From: Syncephalis fuscata
Taxonomy: Eukaryota; Zoopagomycota; Zoopagomycetes; Zoopagales; Piptocephalidaceae
Assembly (NCBI GenBank): GCA_025786725.1
Contig: JAHLTZ010000002.1
Span: forward strand, 248,001 to 312,000
Length of the DNA: 64,000 bases
Direction of reading: 5' to 3'
Positions 1-11,292 of the stretch are shown one piece after another. Positions within the stretch are counted from its first letter, which is position 1. Each line of letters opens with the position of its first letter. Under the pieces are notes generated by a model. The model made no database searches. It had not been told where the DNA came from and saw only the letters and a program-made list of their open reading frames with translations. The translations under genes and the position numbers were made by a program.

Positions 1-92
1 GCAACATTATTTACAATTGTCAACAAATCTCGAATCGTCAATTGCAATCCTCAGATCTTTGATATTGGTAAACAGCTTCATCAAATAGTTTG
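1..92. repeat. 92-bp direct repeat, left copy
   Basis: Bases 1-92 are identical to 5976-6067, in the same orientation. The repeat starts at the first base of the window, so its left boundary is unknown and it may be longer. On the minus strand it carries an open frame of about 27 codons that closes with TAA at 7-9, as expected for the 3' end of a coding sequence. No family was recognised. Confidence 0.85.
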
Positions 93-663
93 TGACATTG
101 TGGTAATTTTTTAAAAAAGTATTTTTGGTAAATAACTTATTTTGATTTATAATTTTAAAAATTGTAATTTATTATGGAGATTTATTATTATTATTAAAAT
201 AAGGCGTTTGCTAATTAAATAAAAAGGAATATTTTGGTAAATTTTCTTTTGTAAATGGTGTTATTGCTGTTAATAAACATGCATTAGATGTATCATATTA
301 TTCTTGTGTTACAATTAGTGAAAATACACTATCAAAGTGCATATATACATACAAATAACACGCGTATGCTAGAATTAAAGGGAATTTTATGTACGCATAT
401 ATACCAACTGACCTATAAACACATTGACACGCACTATCGGTCCGGTATCACAGATTCACGCATTGCATCTAACAACAACTGTCTCATGACTCTGTTATCC
501 ATATTATTTATTGCACATATTGTGATTATTATAATAATCAGCAATAACATAGTATTATTAACAAATAATGCCACAAAAAATAAAGACACATGCTTTGCAT
601 AGACGGTATTTATTAACCGGCTATAGTCCATTCATTCAATGCATGCTACTCTGTTATGGTTGG
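93..663. other. AT-rich spacer
   Basis: There are no conserved coding signals here. Short open frames on both strands at 288-631 overlap each other and look like chance. The stretch lies downstream of the cysteinyl-tRNA synthetase fragment. Confidence 0.5.
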
Positions 664-1861
664 CTAATTGGTTTCTGATTGAGCTGCCAGATATTCCGTA
701 TGTCTTTTATGCTGAGCATCCCATTCTTTTTGCAATTTCTTACGACGACTTTTGGCCAGCTCTACGTTTTCTACATCATGCGTGGGAATGCCCTAGTTGA
801 TGCATGTGTGCATGAGGTGAATTGTAGTTAGAAAGTTGTTATATATAGTACATAGAAACGTATCAGCGGAATTTAGGTCCGAGAGACTGTTTTCATTGGC
901 GTTGTGTGTGCATCCTACTGATGCGTGTACCTACCTTGTCATCATACAGTGAAAATTGTCCGGCATACTCTCCCGACTTGAACATTTCAGTCGGGTTTAA
1001 CTGACCAAGGGCTAGGCGTTCTAACCGTTTACGCTCTTTTTCCGCGGCTTGAGCTTCCTTCTTTGCTTGTTTTTCTTCTTCGCGCTATATCATTGGTTAG
1101 AATAAAGTGCTATTAATCCTGAATGGCTTACACGGCGCTTCTCATCACGTTCGCGAACTAATTCCTCACGATCTACTAGTTTAACCAGTGCTTTACCGCC
1201 TAGATACACACACACATATACACATATATATATGCATATGTAATAAATTAATATTGTTTAGTAAGCTATAGTATATAGCAATACCTTCGCGGTCATCCAA
1301 CATAACACCTAGCTCTACCAAATCTTCATCTCTTAAGCGATCGCACAATTCAAGTAGCTGCTTGTGGTCTAGTCGTTATCAGTATAAATACAAGGTATTT
1401 CTATCTATCTATCGCTTACCTGCTTTGCCACGAGCCAATTCACGTACTGTATCTCTAAATTGAGAGAGTACTCGCAAATAGGGCATAACCGTATCTTTTA
1501 CCTATATATGTATGTAAATTAAACTGTAATTCTATTCGGCATAATACTTACATTGGCTATAGCGACACCTTCTCCACTCTCTCCATTCGTACCAAATCCA
1601 ATATCGGTACCGTCATTGACCAATCCAAAGATCTAATAGCATATTAATTGGCCATTATTAACTAGCTGCATTGCTACCTACTTTAAACATTTTTGTAATG
1701 TATTGGGCAATATTCTCCAATAGTGGCACATATGGTGATGACTGTGCACTCAAGTAGATATTGGCACGATTAACAAGATCAAGCAATTCACGGACAACAG
1801 TTGGCGTATCAATTGAGTCACATAGAGCATTGTGAATAGCACAGTCTGAGTCGTTTGTAGA
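664..1861 (-). pseudogene. Cysteinyl-tRNA synthetase, 5'-truncated C-terminal part
   Basis: Seven minus-strand exons (1682-1861, 1552-1632, 1420-1501, 1285-1368, 1132-1199, 935-1084, 664-792) join in frame to about 257 codons ending in TAG. The product matches the C-terminal third of eukaryotic cytosolic CysRS: the DALR-type helical region (ENIAQYITKMFKIFG, VMPYLRVLSQFR), the VKLVDREELVRERDEKRR segment, the charged helix and the GIPTHDVENVELAK tail. Every splice site and phase is intact. The Rossmann catalytic core with its HIGH and KMSKS motifs, and any start codon, are missing: coding similarity stops at an intron acceptor at 1862, followed by unrelated AT-rich DNA and then a UGT relic. The fragment cannot aminoacylate, so a full gene should exist elsewhere. 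A mis-join in the assembly is an alternative explanation. Confidence 0.85.
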
Positions 1862-2164
1862 CTATATTCGTATTGTTATTATTAGCGACATTAGTAACAA
1901 TACTATCAGCAATTTATTAATATTATTTTCAATACACTAATATTAAACTATTTATCAACTATTTAATGTGATTTGATGTTGAATGACCATTTTTAATAAC
2001 ATTTACACATTTGAACTAGAACGGATATGTAGTTCAACTGCGTAAGTATTATACGTTTAGTCATTTGACTCTAGACTATTCTAAACTATTAGTGGATTAC
2101 CTAATGCTTGAAAAAGAAAGATTATCTTTACTTAATTATAAATTTATTAACAATTTGAATATAA
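1862..2164. other. Junction between CysRS fragment and UGT relic
   Basis: About 300 bp of AT-rich sequence with no further CysRS exon. The break that removed the 5' part of the synthetase gene lies in this stretch, just upstream of the acceptor at 1862. Confidence 0.6.
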
Positions 2165-3977
2165 TCACGTCTTTTTAAGCTTGTGTGAAGTGGGCTTTTG
2201 AGTACGATTGAATTGTTGATATGCTAAACAAATGGTGTAGGCAATACCAGCTAATACGCTCATCAAGCCTAGGACAGTAACAATCCATACATCAACATTT
2301 CTTGCCCGCCACCAATCCATACGCACACCGGCTGGTTCGAGTAATTTTAATGCACCAGGGACCGCAGCCAACTCGACCATGTCTGCGGCATGGAATAATT
2401 GGCGGTTATACGTTCTTGTAATCTTTTGAAGTTTAGCCACAACTTGTCGAGCTTTTTCGGCACTTTCACCTTCAAGTAGCTGATGGAACGCAGCGTGCAT
2501 CACTTCGGTACCGACTTGATTCCATTTGACAAAAACAGCCACACCAAGGCTTGCTAGTTTCCTAGCATTATTTGGCTGATCACTGAATCCAGGAATGGCA
2601 ATATTGGCTTGCCTGCATCCATGGCTTCATGGACTGATCCGCTGCCACAATGTGAAATAAAAATCTTTACCGATGGGTGATTCAATAAAGCCCGTTGAGG
2701 TGCAACATTGGTAATGTAAATAAATGGATGCTTTCCTGTTTGCATATCTTGAACTGTGTGCTCTTCTTCTACTTCAATAGAAGTGGAAGTTTGAACTTTT
2801 GTATGAACGGATAGCGGTAGTTCATCAGCTTTGGTGCTCATTAGGCCCCAGACAACACCGTCGATTAGACCGGCGTGGTATGCTTTGACTAATGAGTGTA
2901 TCATATCTTGGAATTGAGTTGATCCAATAACAAAGATACTACCAAAGCCAATAAAAATAGTTTTGCTGCGTGTAGATAAAAAGTCTTTAAGTTCGGTGGT
3001 CAGCGGTGTGTATGTATCTGATAGTGCAGGTCCTATGTAAACAACATTAGGTCGGACAGGACGTGGTTGCTATAATATAAAACAATTGTTGGATGTTAGA
3101 TATTAACTATTAAATCTATTTACACCATATTGCTTACATCGTAACCAGGAACAGTAGCAGCAAATATCAAGCTTTTGTCATATAAATGTGAAAGGCCGGC
3201 GTATGGCTTAACACCAGTCTTTTTTAATACACTTGCTTGAAACTCAATTCCAGGCTGTATGGTGTTTTGTGCCATAAGTGGTGTAATGATGGCACTACGA
3301 AAACGTCTCCAAAACGAAGAATGTTCATGAGTAGGTAGGCCATTATCGAAAAGTGTGGGCAAATACGGTTGATTGCTAGTTTCTATTATTATTAAAACAT
3401 TAGTACTAAATACAACAGCCATGACTATCTTACCATCCAGGCTTAAAGTGGTAGTCTAATGACACACGAAACATCAAGAGAATGTGCAGCATCAATACAT
3501 GCGCGCATAAAGTAATCACACATTACAACATCCATTGGCCCGCCATTTCCGATTTACCAGATATAATATCATGGAAGATAGGATATTGCCATTCGTAATC
3601 TTTGTAAATCACTTCTATCAATGCTCTGGTTAAATAGGCTGGATCTTTTTCTTGTGCAATTACGAGGTCGTTTAACAGAGCGGTATGCTCTTCTCGTGAT
3701 ATTTGTACATCTCCTATGTCAATAAGCTTCATTTTTGGCTGGTCAGCGGCCCATTTTAGCTGACTTCTCATGGTAGCAAAGTGAACTTCATGGCCACGAG
3801 CTATCAGTTCTTTACATACGGCAAGGAAATGGACAGCATGTGATTTTGTTCCAAATCCAACACCCAATAAAACGCGTATCGGTGTTGGTTCATTGGTACT
3901 GGATATAGCTAGTGCCGATGAAGCTGAAAAGATGGCAAGAGCCGCAGAAGTAAACTAAGACTAAAAGGTAATTTCAT
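2165..3977 (-). pseudogene. UDP-glycosyltransferase with four frameshifts
   Basis: This is an ER/secretory-type GT1 family gene in three exons (3434-3977, 3138-3375, 2165-3069). In pieces it encodes a signal peptide, the N-terminal acceptor domain (GFGTKSHAVHFLAVCKEL), the UDP-sugar signature (APQRALLNHPSVKIFISHCG, later PGFSDQPNNARKL) and a C-terminal membrane helix with a basic tail. Reading through requires a frame change near 3948 (within the signal peptide), 3537, 3452 and 2600. It is a paralogue of the intact gene at 61493-63299, with similar exon structure. Four frame breaks in one gene favour a pseudogene, although several are one-base losses next to short homopolymers and could be sequence error. 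Confidence 0.8.
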
Positions 3978-5975
3978 GGTAACTATCAGATTGGCATGCT
4001 ATCACAGAAACGATAAGTTAAAAGCCATTTTATTATATAGTCGCATTATTACTATTAATAAAACATGAACGGCCAGAGTTATGCAAGTTAACGCGTGCAT
4101 TTTGACGCATGAGCATAGGCCTATTTCTGTTAAACGATTTTCCGATTCCGATAAATTTAATCTTTGGGTTTATTGATTAGTGTCTGTTCAGCAAGATGGA
4201 AGCATGGCATGGCAGCTTTTTAAATTATTGCTGAGTCAGAGCTTAGGATCTTGTCATAGTTGGTGCGAAATGTGCAAATTACTGACCTACATACGTTTTT
4301 GGAACGTAAGTTGATTAATCATTTTAGCAGTACAGAAATAGCAGTGTTTAATAACTATTAAAATAATTACTGGCTATATTATTATTAATAATAGTGTATT
4401 TGGGCATTTAATCAACCCATTGTGTTGTAGTTTCAAGTAAGCGATATTGTAAAATAGTGATTGAGTAGGGGAAGTGAGATCAGCCTAGTCAAAAAAAATG
4501 ACGTGCTTAGTAAAGTAGTGTGAGTATCTTTTAGTTTTAATGCATCTATTATTAGTAAATTGCGTAATGTTATGGCGTCAAAGGAAATGTTCGGCTCGAC
4601 GTGGTAGTATTAACAATTACGTCAATATTATGACGTATGCATGATCATCATGTGCTATCATCATGTGCTATCATCATGCATTAGCAACATAGTCTTCATT
4701 AACATTATCCAAAGTAAATGAACTAATCAGTATTATTACTAGTTCAGTTCATAGTTTCAAGCGTTGTTTACTCGTTCAATACCTTTTGATTTAAGTAAAC
4801 TATTCAACGTTAAATTCACTATTCTCAGTACTGCGTACACTTCTAATATATTCTGTGACAATGTTAATAAAACTACTATACAAATAAATGTGATTAAATG
4901 GCATAAATCACCTTTTATTGTATGTAACATTATCTCCCTTTAAATGATAAATTTTATAATAGTAATGAAAATAAAACAAACAGATGACGCATATGGTTAA
5001 CGTCATAATCGATGTTTATTAAAACAATTATCGGTTGTTAATTCAAGTAACGAGCTGGCTAGCTGTTTTAATTGAACAATACTTTATCAGTTTTTATCAA
5101 GAGGAATTTAACCATACAGTCCGTTTTTCCATTTTATTTAGCAAAATATTTATTTTATTTTTGATTGTACCACACTTCGTTCTCTTGCAATAACGTTCAT
5201 TACAACTTAAACACTTTTTGATAATATGTTTTCTTTTTTATGATGGCTGTTTTATTAGTATTTTGTATTTGTTCTTCAATAAAAACATTTGTTTTAACAT
5301 CAACTACTATTTCAACATTAATAATGCTAATTTTTACATAACATATTTCTGCATTATGCTCTTTGAGTTATACTTACCACAAGTATATTGTTGAAAGTCT
5401 TTAACAAATAGAATACGATTGGTATTGCTGTTAATATTGCTACAATTAACTAATTTACATACATAATGTTTAAATTAAATCCATGGCATTTATCGCAATT
5501 AACTTTTCCCCATCAGGGATTTTTAGCTTTGTAGCTTTTATTATTCAATAATATTATAAATACATAACACTGTTACTTAAATAATAATAAAGATGCTTTA
5601 CAATACAGCGCATTTTAACTTGCTATCAGTATTTATATAATTACAGCTTTTGTTATAAATTTGCTAATTTAAGCTATTGTTATAAGCTAACGCCATTTGA
5701 TACTAATAATATTTTATTATTATTAAATTGGTATTAAAACGTTTGACTAAGCTACTTCTTCTATTTTTTTCACCTCTGGCTACTTGGTCAAGTTACATCA
5801 TTGTATTACTGGTATTGTAACAATGTCATTTTTTATCGAACCAAAAGCAGACCAAGTTTGTAATAAGAAATAATAACACCTGTTGAGCTAGTACAATTGT
5901 TAGTGTGTATTAAATAATGAAATATGTACTTAATGCTTTTACTTGTACATCTTTTAGCTTACACTTGAGAATGCA
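3978..5975. other. AT-rich intergenic stretch
   Basis: About 2 kb with no convincing gene. It contains a short 13-bp tandem repeat near 4638-4680 and otherwise only A/T-rich runs. The right end is the second copy of the 92-bp repeat. Confidence 0.5.
4638..4680. repeat. Tandem repeat, 13-bp unit
   Basis: The unit atcatcatgtgct occurs about three times, the last partial. The repeat is flanked by palindromic catgatcatc/atgcat sequence. No function is apparent. Confidence 0.7.
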
Positions 5976-6067
5976 GCAACATTATTTACAATTGTCAACA
6001 AATCTCGAATCGTCAATTGCAATCCTCAGATCTTTGATATTGGTAAACAGCTTCATCAAATAGTTTG
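5976..6067. repeat. 92-bp direct repeat, right copy
   Basis: Identical to 1-92 with an offset of 5975 bp. The minus-strand frame continues open a little further upstream here than in the left copy. Beyond base 6067 the two copies diverge at once. Confidence 0.85.
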
Positions 6068-6587
6068 GTAGACATTGCATGTAATTGAAAGATACAGTTA
6101 GACTATTGCAGTTGCTTGTGGCATACAATACAATAACAAAATGTATAAATAAAAATATTGCTACAATAAAGCTATTTAATAATGTAAACTAAATTTAATT
6201 TCATAAATGTGTGTTTCAAGTTGCATGTATAAATATTTTGAGTGCAAACAAGGAAGCTTTTTAAATCATCTGCCACTATCGGCTAATAAATAGAACAATT
6301 TCTATTTAAAGATCATGTGCCAAGAGATTATATTAATGAGGGCCATGAAAAAGTAAAAATAAAACTACTGTGGTAGAAATATATGCTCCAGCACCTATAG
6401 TTTGCTGGCTTAGGCCTGAGACAGCAGATGTCTTGGTTTTGGCTAAAGGTGCTGCTACATTTTCCGTCATAAAAATGTCATCGTTTTTAACAATCGTGTT
6501 GTTTAAGGGTAATCATTCGTTATTTGTAACATTTGAGGTGTGACGAACTTCATCCACAGGCATAATTGGCACATTGCTGTCCTGCAG

Positions 6588-7447
6588 CTATGGTTTATAA
6601 TTAATTGTATCTTTTCCATAAAGAACAAATGACGCCTGTCCGCCCGTTCGAACAGCAACTGTGCATCCGTTGTCTTTCGAGCATCGGCCGTTTTCACACT
6701 TGCAGGATAGGCCGTTACATTTGCTTGGATCTTTGCATTCGATGCGTACACTGTAAGCTTTTGCTGTTGATTGGCCGGCACGTTCGTAATCCGGATTGTA
6801 TCTAACTGAAAGAAATGTTATGCCTTCCATACCTTCACCAGCTCCAAAAACAAATGGCGCCCAGTTGCCAATCGGCTTTGAAGCGTCGCCCCATACACAT
6901 TGATTTTTGTTGGTTCCGGAAGGATTGACATAGTATTGCGCCGATGTGCCTTGCCAGTAGCTACGTGGTGGAACGTTGATAGACGATTGCTGATTTGAAG
7001 CAACCACGGTTGGAATAAGCATTTCTTCATTGCCAGGATAAACGGTCTGGCAAGCCGATACGCTTTTACCCAGTTTATTAACAATGCTGGTGTTCTGTAA
7101 CCCACGGATACAGTATGGCTCATTTGGAAATGGTTTAGCTAGCGATCCATTTTTATGACAAAGTAGGCCACCATCCATGGTGTTGTGATGAATTGTCGAT
7201 TTGGATTCCACTGGCGTGAAAAGTAGCCTGGGGCGCAGGCATAGGGACAGTAGTCACCAGGCTTGCACTCTTGATTGGCAGACATGGCCCATCCCTTGTT
7301 CATGGCATTTGGTGTAATCGGCACTATAAGAGGGTCGTTTGGCAGTTTGCATCGGACATCAGCTGAGCTATTGGGAGCAGCCATGCTTTCCATGGCAAAT
7401 GCAGCTATGATTGCAAGCGCGGCCAATGAAGCAGATGAAAAAGTCAT
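6588..7447 (-). CDS. SUN-family (GH132-like) cell-wall protein, one frameshift
   Basis: A secreted fungal SUN-domain protein (Pfam SUN / beta-glucosidase-like family, involved in wall remodelling and septation in yeasts). Start ATG at 7445-7447 gives a signal peptide (MTFSSASLAALAIIAAFAME). The family core follows: GWAMSANQECKPGDYCPYAC, GYFSRQWNP, MDGGLLCHKNGS, KPFPNEPYC, ACQTVYPGNEEMLIPT, YWQGTSAQYYVNP, CVWGDASKPIGNWAP and a cysteine-rich tail. Single exon, about 286 aa. One base is missing near 7206, between QWNP and KSTIHH; the two halves are otherwise complete and collinear. It could be a recent pseudogene or an assembly error in a CCC run. The C-terminal stop is at 6588-6590. Confidence 0.85.
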
Positions 7448-9666
7448 TTTCAATGAAAATACAATAGATTGCAGTCGAAAGTCGTCAATAATAAGTGCAA
7501 TGATAGCAGTAAAAGATTTTGCTTAGAAATGTTTAAATAATTTATGGTACTTTTCTTTACGATGATGAATAAGTACTCATACGGCCAATGTCTGGTAATT
7601 TGTAATGGCAATAAGCAGTTGCTGTCAACAGAAATCCACTCAAAGGTCGTTCAAAGACAAAAATAGCTGAGACAAATAGCTTGTCCGCATAAAAAGAAAG
7701 CAACAAGTCGTATAAGTAAAAAAGATGACTGGTGTCGATTGAGGCGGTATCTGTAGTATTAAAGTCTCTTTAAATTAAATTTTAACACGGAACCGCGGAG
7801 TCTACAGGCAATTTATCTCTAACTAAAATGCTACACCTGTGTACACTAGAGTGAGGATGAGACCTATTGAATTTAAAACTTTGTTTTAATTGAGTAGTAT
7901 CAAAACACTCAATCGTCTTCATCCTAGTACTATGATACGATAAAAAACAGGTTGTATGAATACATGGATTACGAAGTAAATTTTCGAAAACTGACAACAG
8001 CAATCACGTTAGTAGAATAGGCATCTGGCCAATGTAACGAGTGTTTAGCAATGCGTCAAATTATAGTTGACCTAGTATTTTTTTATTGAGTCAATAATGA
8101 GTAGTGCTTGATTCTATGGTCTATTATTAACTGTATTAAGCATAAACATTGATAGTAATGAATCAGTAAGAAGACAAGATAAGGACAAAATAATATTTTA
8201 TCTGCTACTTTTTCGTGTTCAGTTTGAATTTTTTAAAATTTGAGTTTTAAAATAGCATTTAATATTTATTGATAGTGAAAATAACGCCTAGACAATAATA
8301 AATGTGGGCAGTTGCAATTTTTTGATATAAAAAACTAAATAGTCTATCATTATTAAATGTAACTATATCAAAAAGAAGGCAAAGAATGTTTGTTATTCGC
8401 TTAAGAGCTCCATTGCTATACAAATTTGTTTAAATAGTAGCGCAAGTTGGTTGCTTAAGAGGTAGATTAAATGAAAATACTGAATAATACAATTTTTTTG
8501 AAACACAAATAAACGCTATTACTGTTAACCATGTAAAGGAAAATGTTTAATTTTATTAAATTCGTTGTATTTATTACGTTGATTAGTTATTGACAAATTG
8601 GAACTGTGAATGTAAATCATTGGATAGTGTTATGCTTGCCTGATTATATTATAATATATATTATATGTAAAAATAAAAGTTACAGTATGATATATATACT
8701 TACAATGTAATAATGATCAAAATATACGTAAAATTGTAATTCTTTGCCTTAATTGATGTTTAGTCGATACAGGAGGTACGAAATAAAAAGTTTTTTTGCA
8801 AAGTTAGACAGGGATGCATTTTGGACAGAAGACATGTCATTTATTGAATACTGCATTGATAGATACTTATAACAAAAGCTAATAATGTGAATAGTATATC
8901 GGCCGTGTACGTATGCTTTAGACATATTCTATAATAACTTTTCAAAATAATTAATATATAAAGTATTATAAAATCATTTGGTCATCACAATTTAGTTGTA
9001 TTGATAAATACTAAATTGAGCATAAAACAGCGTTTATTAAATAATAAATAAATAATAGTCTTTATGTACTATTTGATAAACATAATTTTTATACTGATTA
9101 TTGACGATTGAAAGTGGAGCTATTAGTTTATAAATCAAATGTCGATGATTGATTTATATTAGCAATGAGCCATATTTGGCAAATAATAGAAGGAACTGGA
9201 TATATTGAGGTAAAAAAGTAGCATATAGCAGCTTGTTTTATTTATAGAAGCATTGGAACGCCGATTAATTGCAGTGCATATTATTGAATTTGTGTTTAAA
9301 CTCTCAGCATTGCTATCATAATTATAATCAATATCAACAAAAAGGTGATCCCAATACACGGCATTTATTAGCATTTGTAGCTTTTTGAGTATCAATGTTG
9401 AGGAATAATAACCATGTAAATATGATAATACTATAATAAATCACGTTTTGCTCATTGTGCCACTCAATATTCATAGATATAAACAGAAATGCTGTTTAAA
9501 CATTTTAATTTTCACGTTCCATATGGAGATCATGTGCTCTTTTCAGGACTTTTTACACAGGAGCACATATACCATATTTGTCCAGTCTTGTAACAAATAT
9601 GTCGACTATTGCACGAGATATTTTGGCAATAAATATCTGCATTTCTTAGCCTATTCATTTGTCTAG
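7448..9666. other. Intergenic, no gene recognised
   Basis: About 2.2 kb of AT-rich sequence. Small open frames at 7782-8003 and 9159-9395 (minus) and 9448-9666 (plus) have no recognisable product or splice context. It separates the SUN gene promoter from the secreted-protein gene. Confidence 0.45.
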
Positions 9667-10672
9667 CCATCATATCATACTTTTTTACATACTAGTTTAA
9701 TGAAAATACGCCCTTTTATTCAACAATTAAATCTTGACATAGCCATATTTACAATGAAATCAATTATTGCTGCCACTGTTACTGCACTCATGCTAGTATC
9801 AATTGCCCAAGTTGCTCCTGTTAATGGCATGCCAGGTTTATCCAAATCTACATCTAAATCCAAGCCTGAACCTGAGCCCATCAGTAAATGTCTACTACAT
9901 ATTATCTATGCTATTTGCTAAACTTACTTTTATGTAGAATTTATGGGTTTTGAAAACAACGATCCAAAGAGCCCATTTACCATACATGGTATCCATTTTA
10001 CGAAACCCCCATACAAAGTTGATGGTGTTCACTATATCAAAGGGACGCAGCATAGCCAGCCTATTACACTTGCATGTGGAACATATTCAAGTCCAAGCAA
10101 TAATGCTTTTCAAGTATACAAGGCACGTTTTATTTGGCAGTAGATAGGCAAGGACTAACAAGCATTGTCATCAATAGGATTTAATGGCACATTCTCCATT
10201 ATTTAAAAGTGATAAGTTTTCGGTTCCTGTACCTGAAAGCAGCTTTACATTTCTTGGAAATAGGTGCTATATCATACCAGGCCAATGTGAACAGACATAT
10301 AAACGATTTGCTGATTCATTCTACGGGTATGAAAACGCAACAATATTAGTTTGACATAGCATATGACATTCTAACTTGAATTAATTCTAGCACTGAACAG
10401 CATGTAAAATCTTTATGGCAGAATATCGGATTAGGTACAGCTTTTTATTATTTATATGTTGTATATTAAATTGCTACTAGGCTTAAAGGCTATAAAAGAG
10501 GCGGGATGGTATGCCATATGGATTTTGACAGCAAGTATACATTTATTGCCGATGCTTATATTAATGACATTACTAGATATTTGCATTACTGAAAGCGAAA
10601 ATGGCGAATACAAGCCATGTTTTATCAACTTCAATAATGCTATTCCAGTAGGAAAAGAACTAATCAAAATTA
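9667..10672. repeat. Left arm of 1-kb inverted repeat
   Basis: This arm matches the reverse complement of 29076-30079 at about 99% identity apart from a few one-base indels. It covers the promoter, exons 1-4 and the first part of exon 5 of the secreted-protein gene. Identity stops abruptly at 10672, where exon 5 of the two genes becomes only loosely similar. Confidence 0.9.
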
Positions 10673-10896
10673 CAAAAGCAAACTATTTTATTTTAAATAA
10701 TAGCTTTCTTCTTGTTCCTTATGATATAAGACGCGGGTTATTATATGCATTTAAAGATTCGAATGATGATAAATGCAAATGGAATGATCTTATTAGACTA
10801 TTTGGCCTTCCAAAAACATCTCACTGGAATGGCGAACCAATAAACCAATTCGCAAATGCACTCGATACAATGCTATTAAATCAAACGGAAAAATAG
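9754..10896 (+). CDS. Secreted protein of unknown family, copy 1
   Basis: Five exons by consensus splice sites and phase: 9754-9883, 9938-10113, 10178-10326, 10391-10434, 10481-10896, about 304 aa. The start was chosen because it opens a clear signal peptide (MKSIIAATVTALMLVSIAQV...NG), followed by a Lys/Ser/Pro/Glu linker. No known domain was recognised. The paralogue at 28852-29992 (minus) lies in a long inverted repeat. Relative to it, exon 5 here lacks one base near 10514 and gains one near 10588, so about 25 residues are read in another frame before the frame is restored at SESENGEYKPC. A secreted, duplicated, fast-diverging orphan would fit an effector or surface factor, but that is inference. 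Confidence 0.7.
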
Positions 10897-11292
10897 CAAT
10901 TTTTACAAATCACCAACAATTATTCAAATAAAATAATGGCATGCTCAGTTACTTCAACTGTGTAAATATTCTATGTATTATTTATTTATTAACACTATAC
11001 ATAGTCAATAGGCAATAAACAAATTACAAATGAAGCAATTGCAATATAACCACTTTAACAACAACTGTTTCTACCACATGATACTAATATTCTATAAGTA
11101 TTAGCAGGATAATCGATGTACATGTTACTATTAGTTGTAATTGTGCAATACTAATGATATAGCATTATTTCATTTATACTATAATATATCTATTAAATCA
11201 ATGATTAAGTTATTAATAATGGATATTTTATTATTATCATCTATCTTAAACAACACCAGGATAAAATAACGAATAGATTAGACAAAAAAAGA
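10897..11292. other. Convergent intergenic spacer
   Basis: AT-rich 3' flank between the secreted-protein gene (+) and the ABC transporter (-). No feature was seen beyond likely 3' ends. Confidence 0.5.

Noticed and set aside
288-631. Overlapping open frames on both strands near the left end
   Set aside because: Low-complexity, antisense to each other, with no recognisable product and no splice context.
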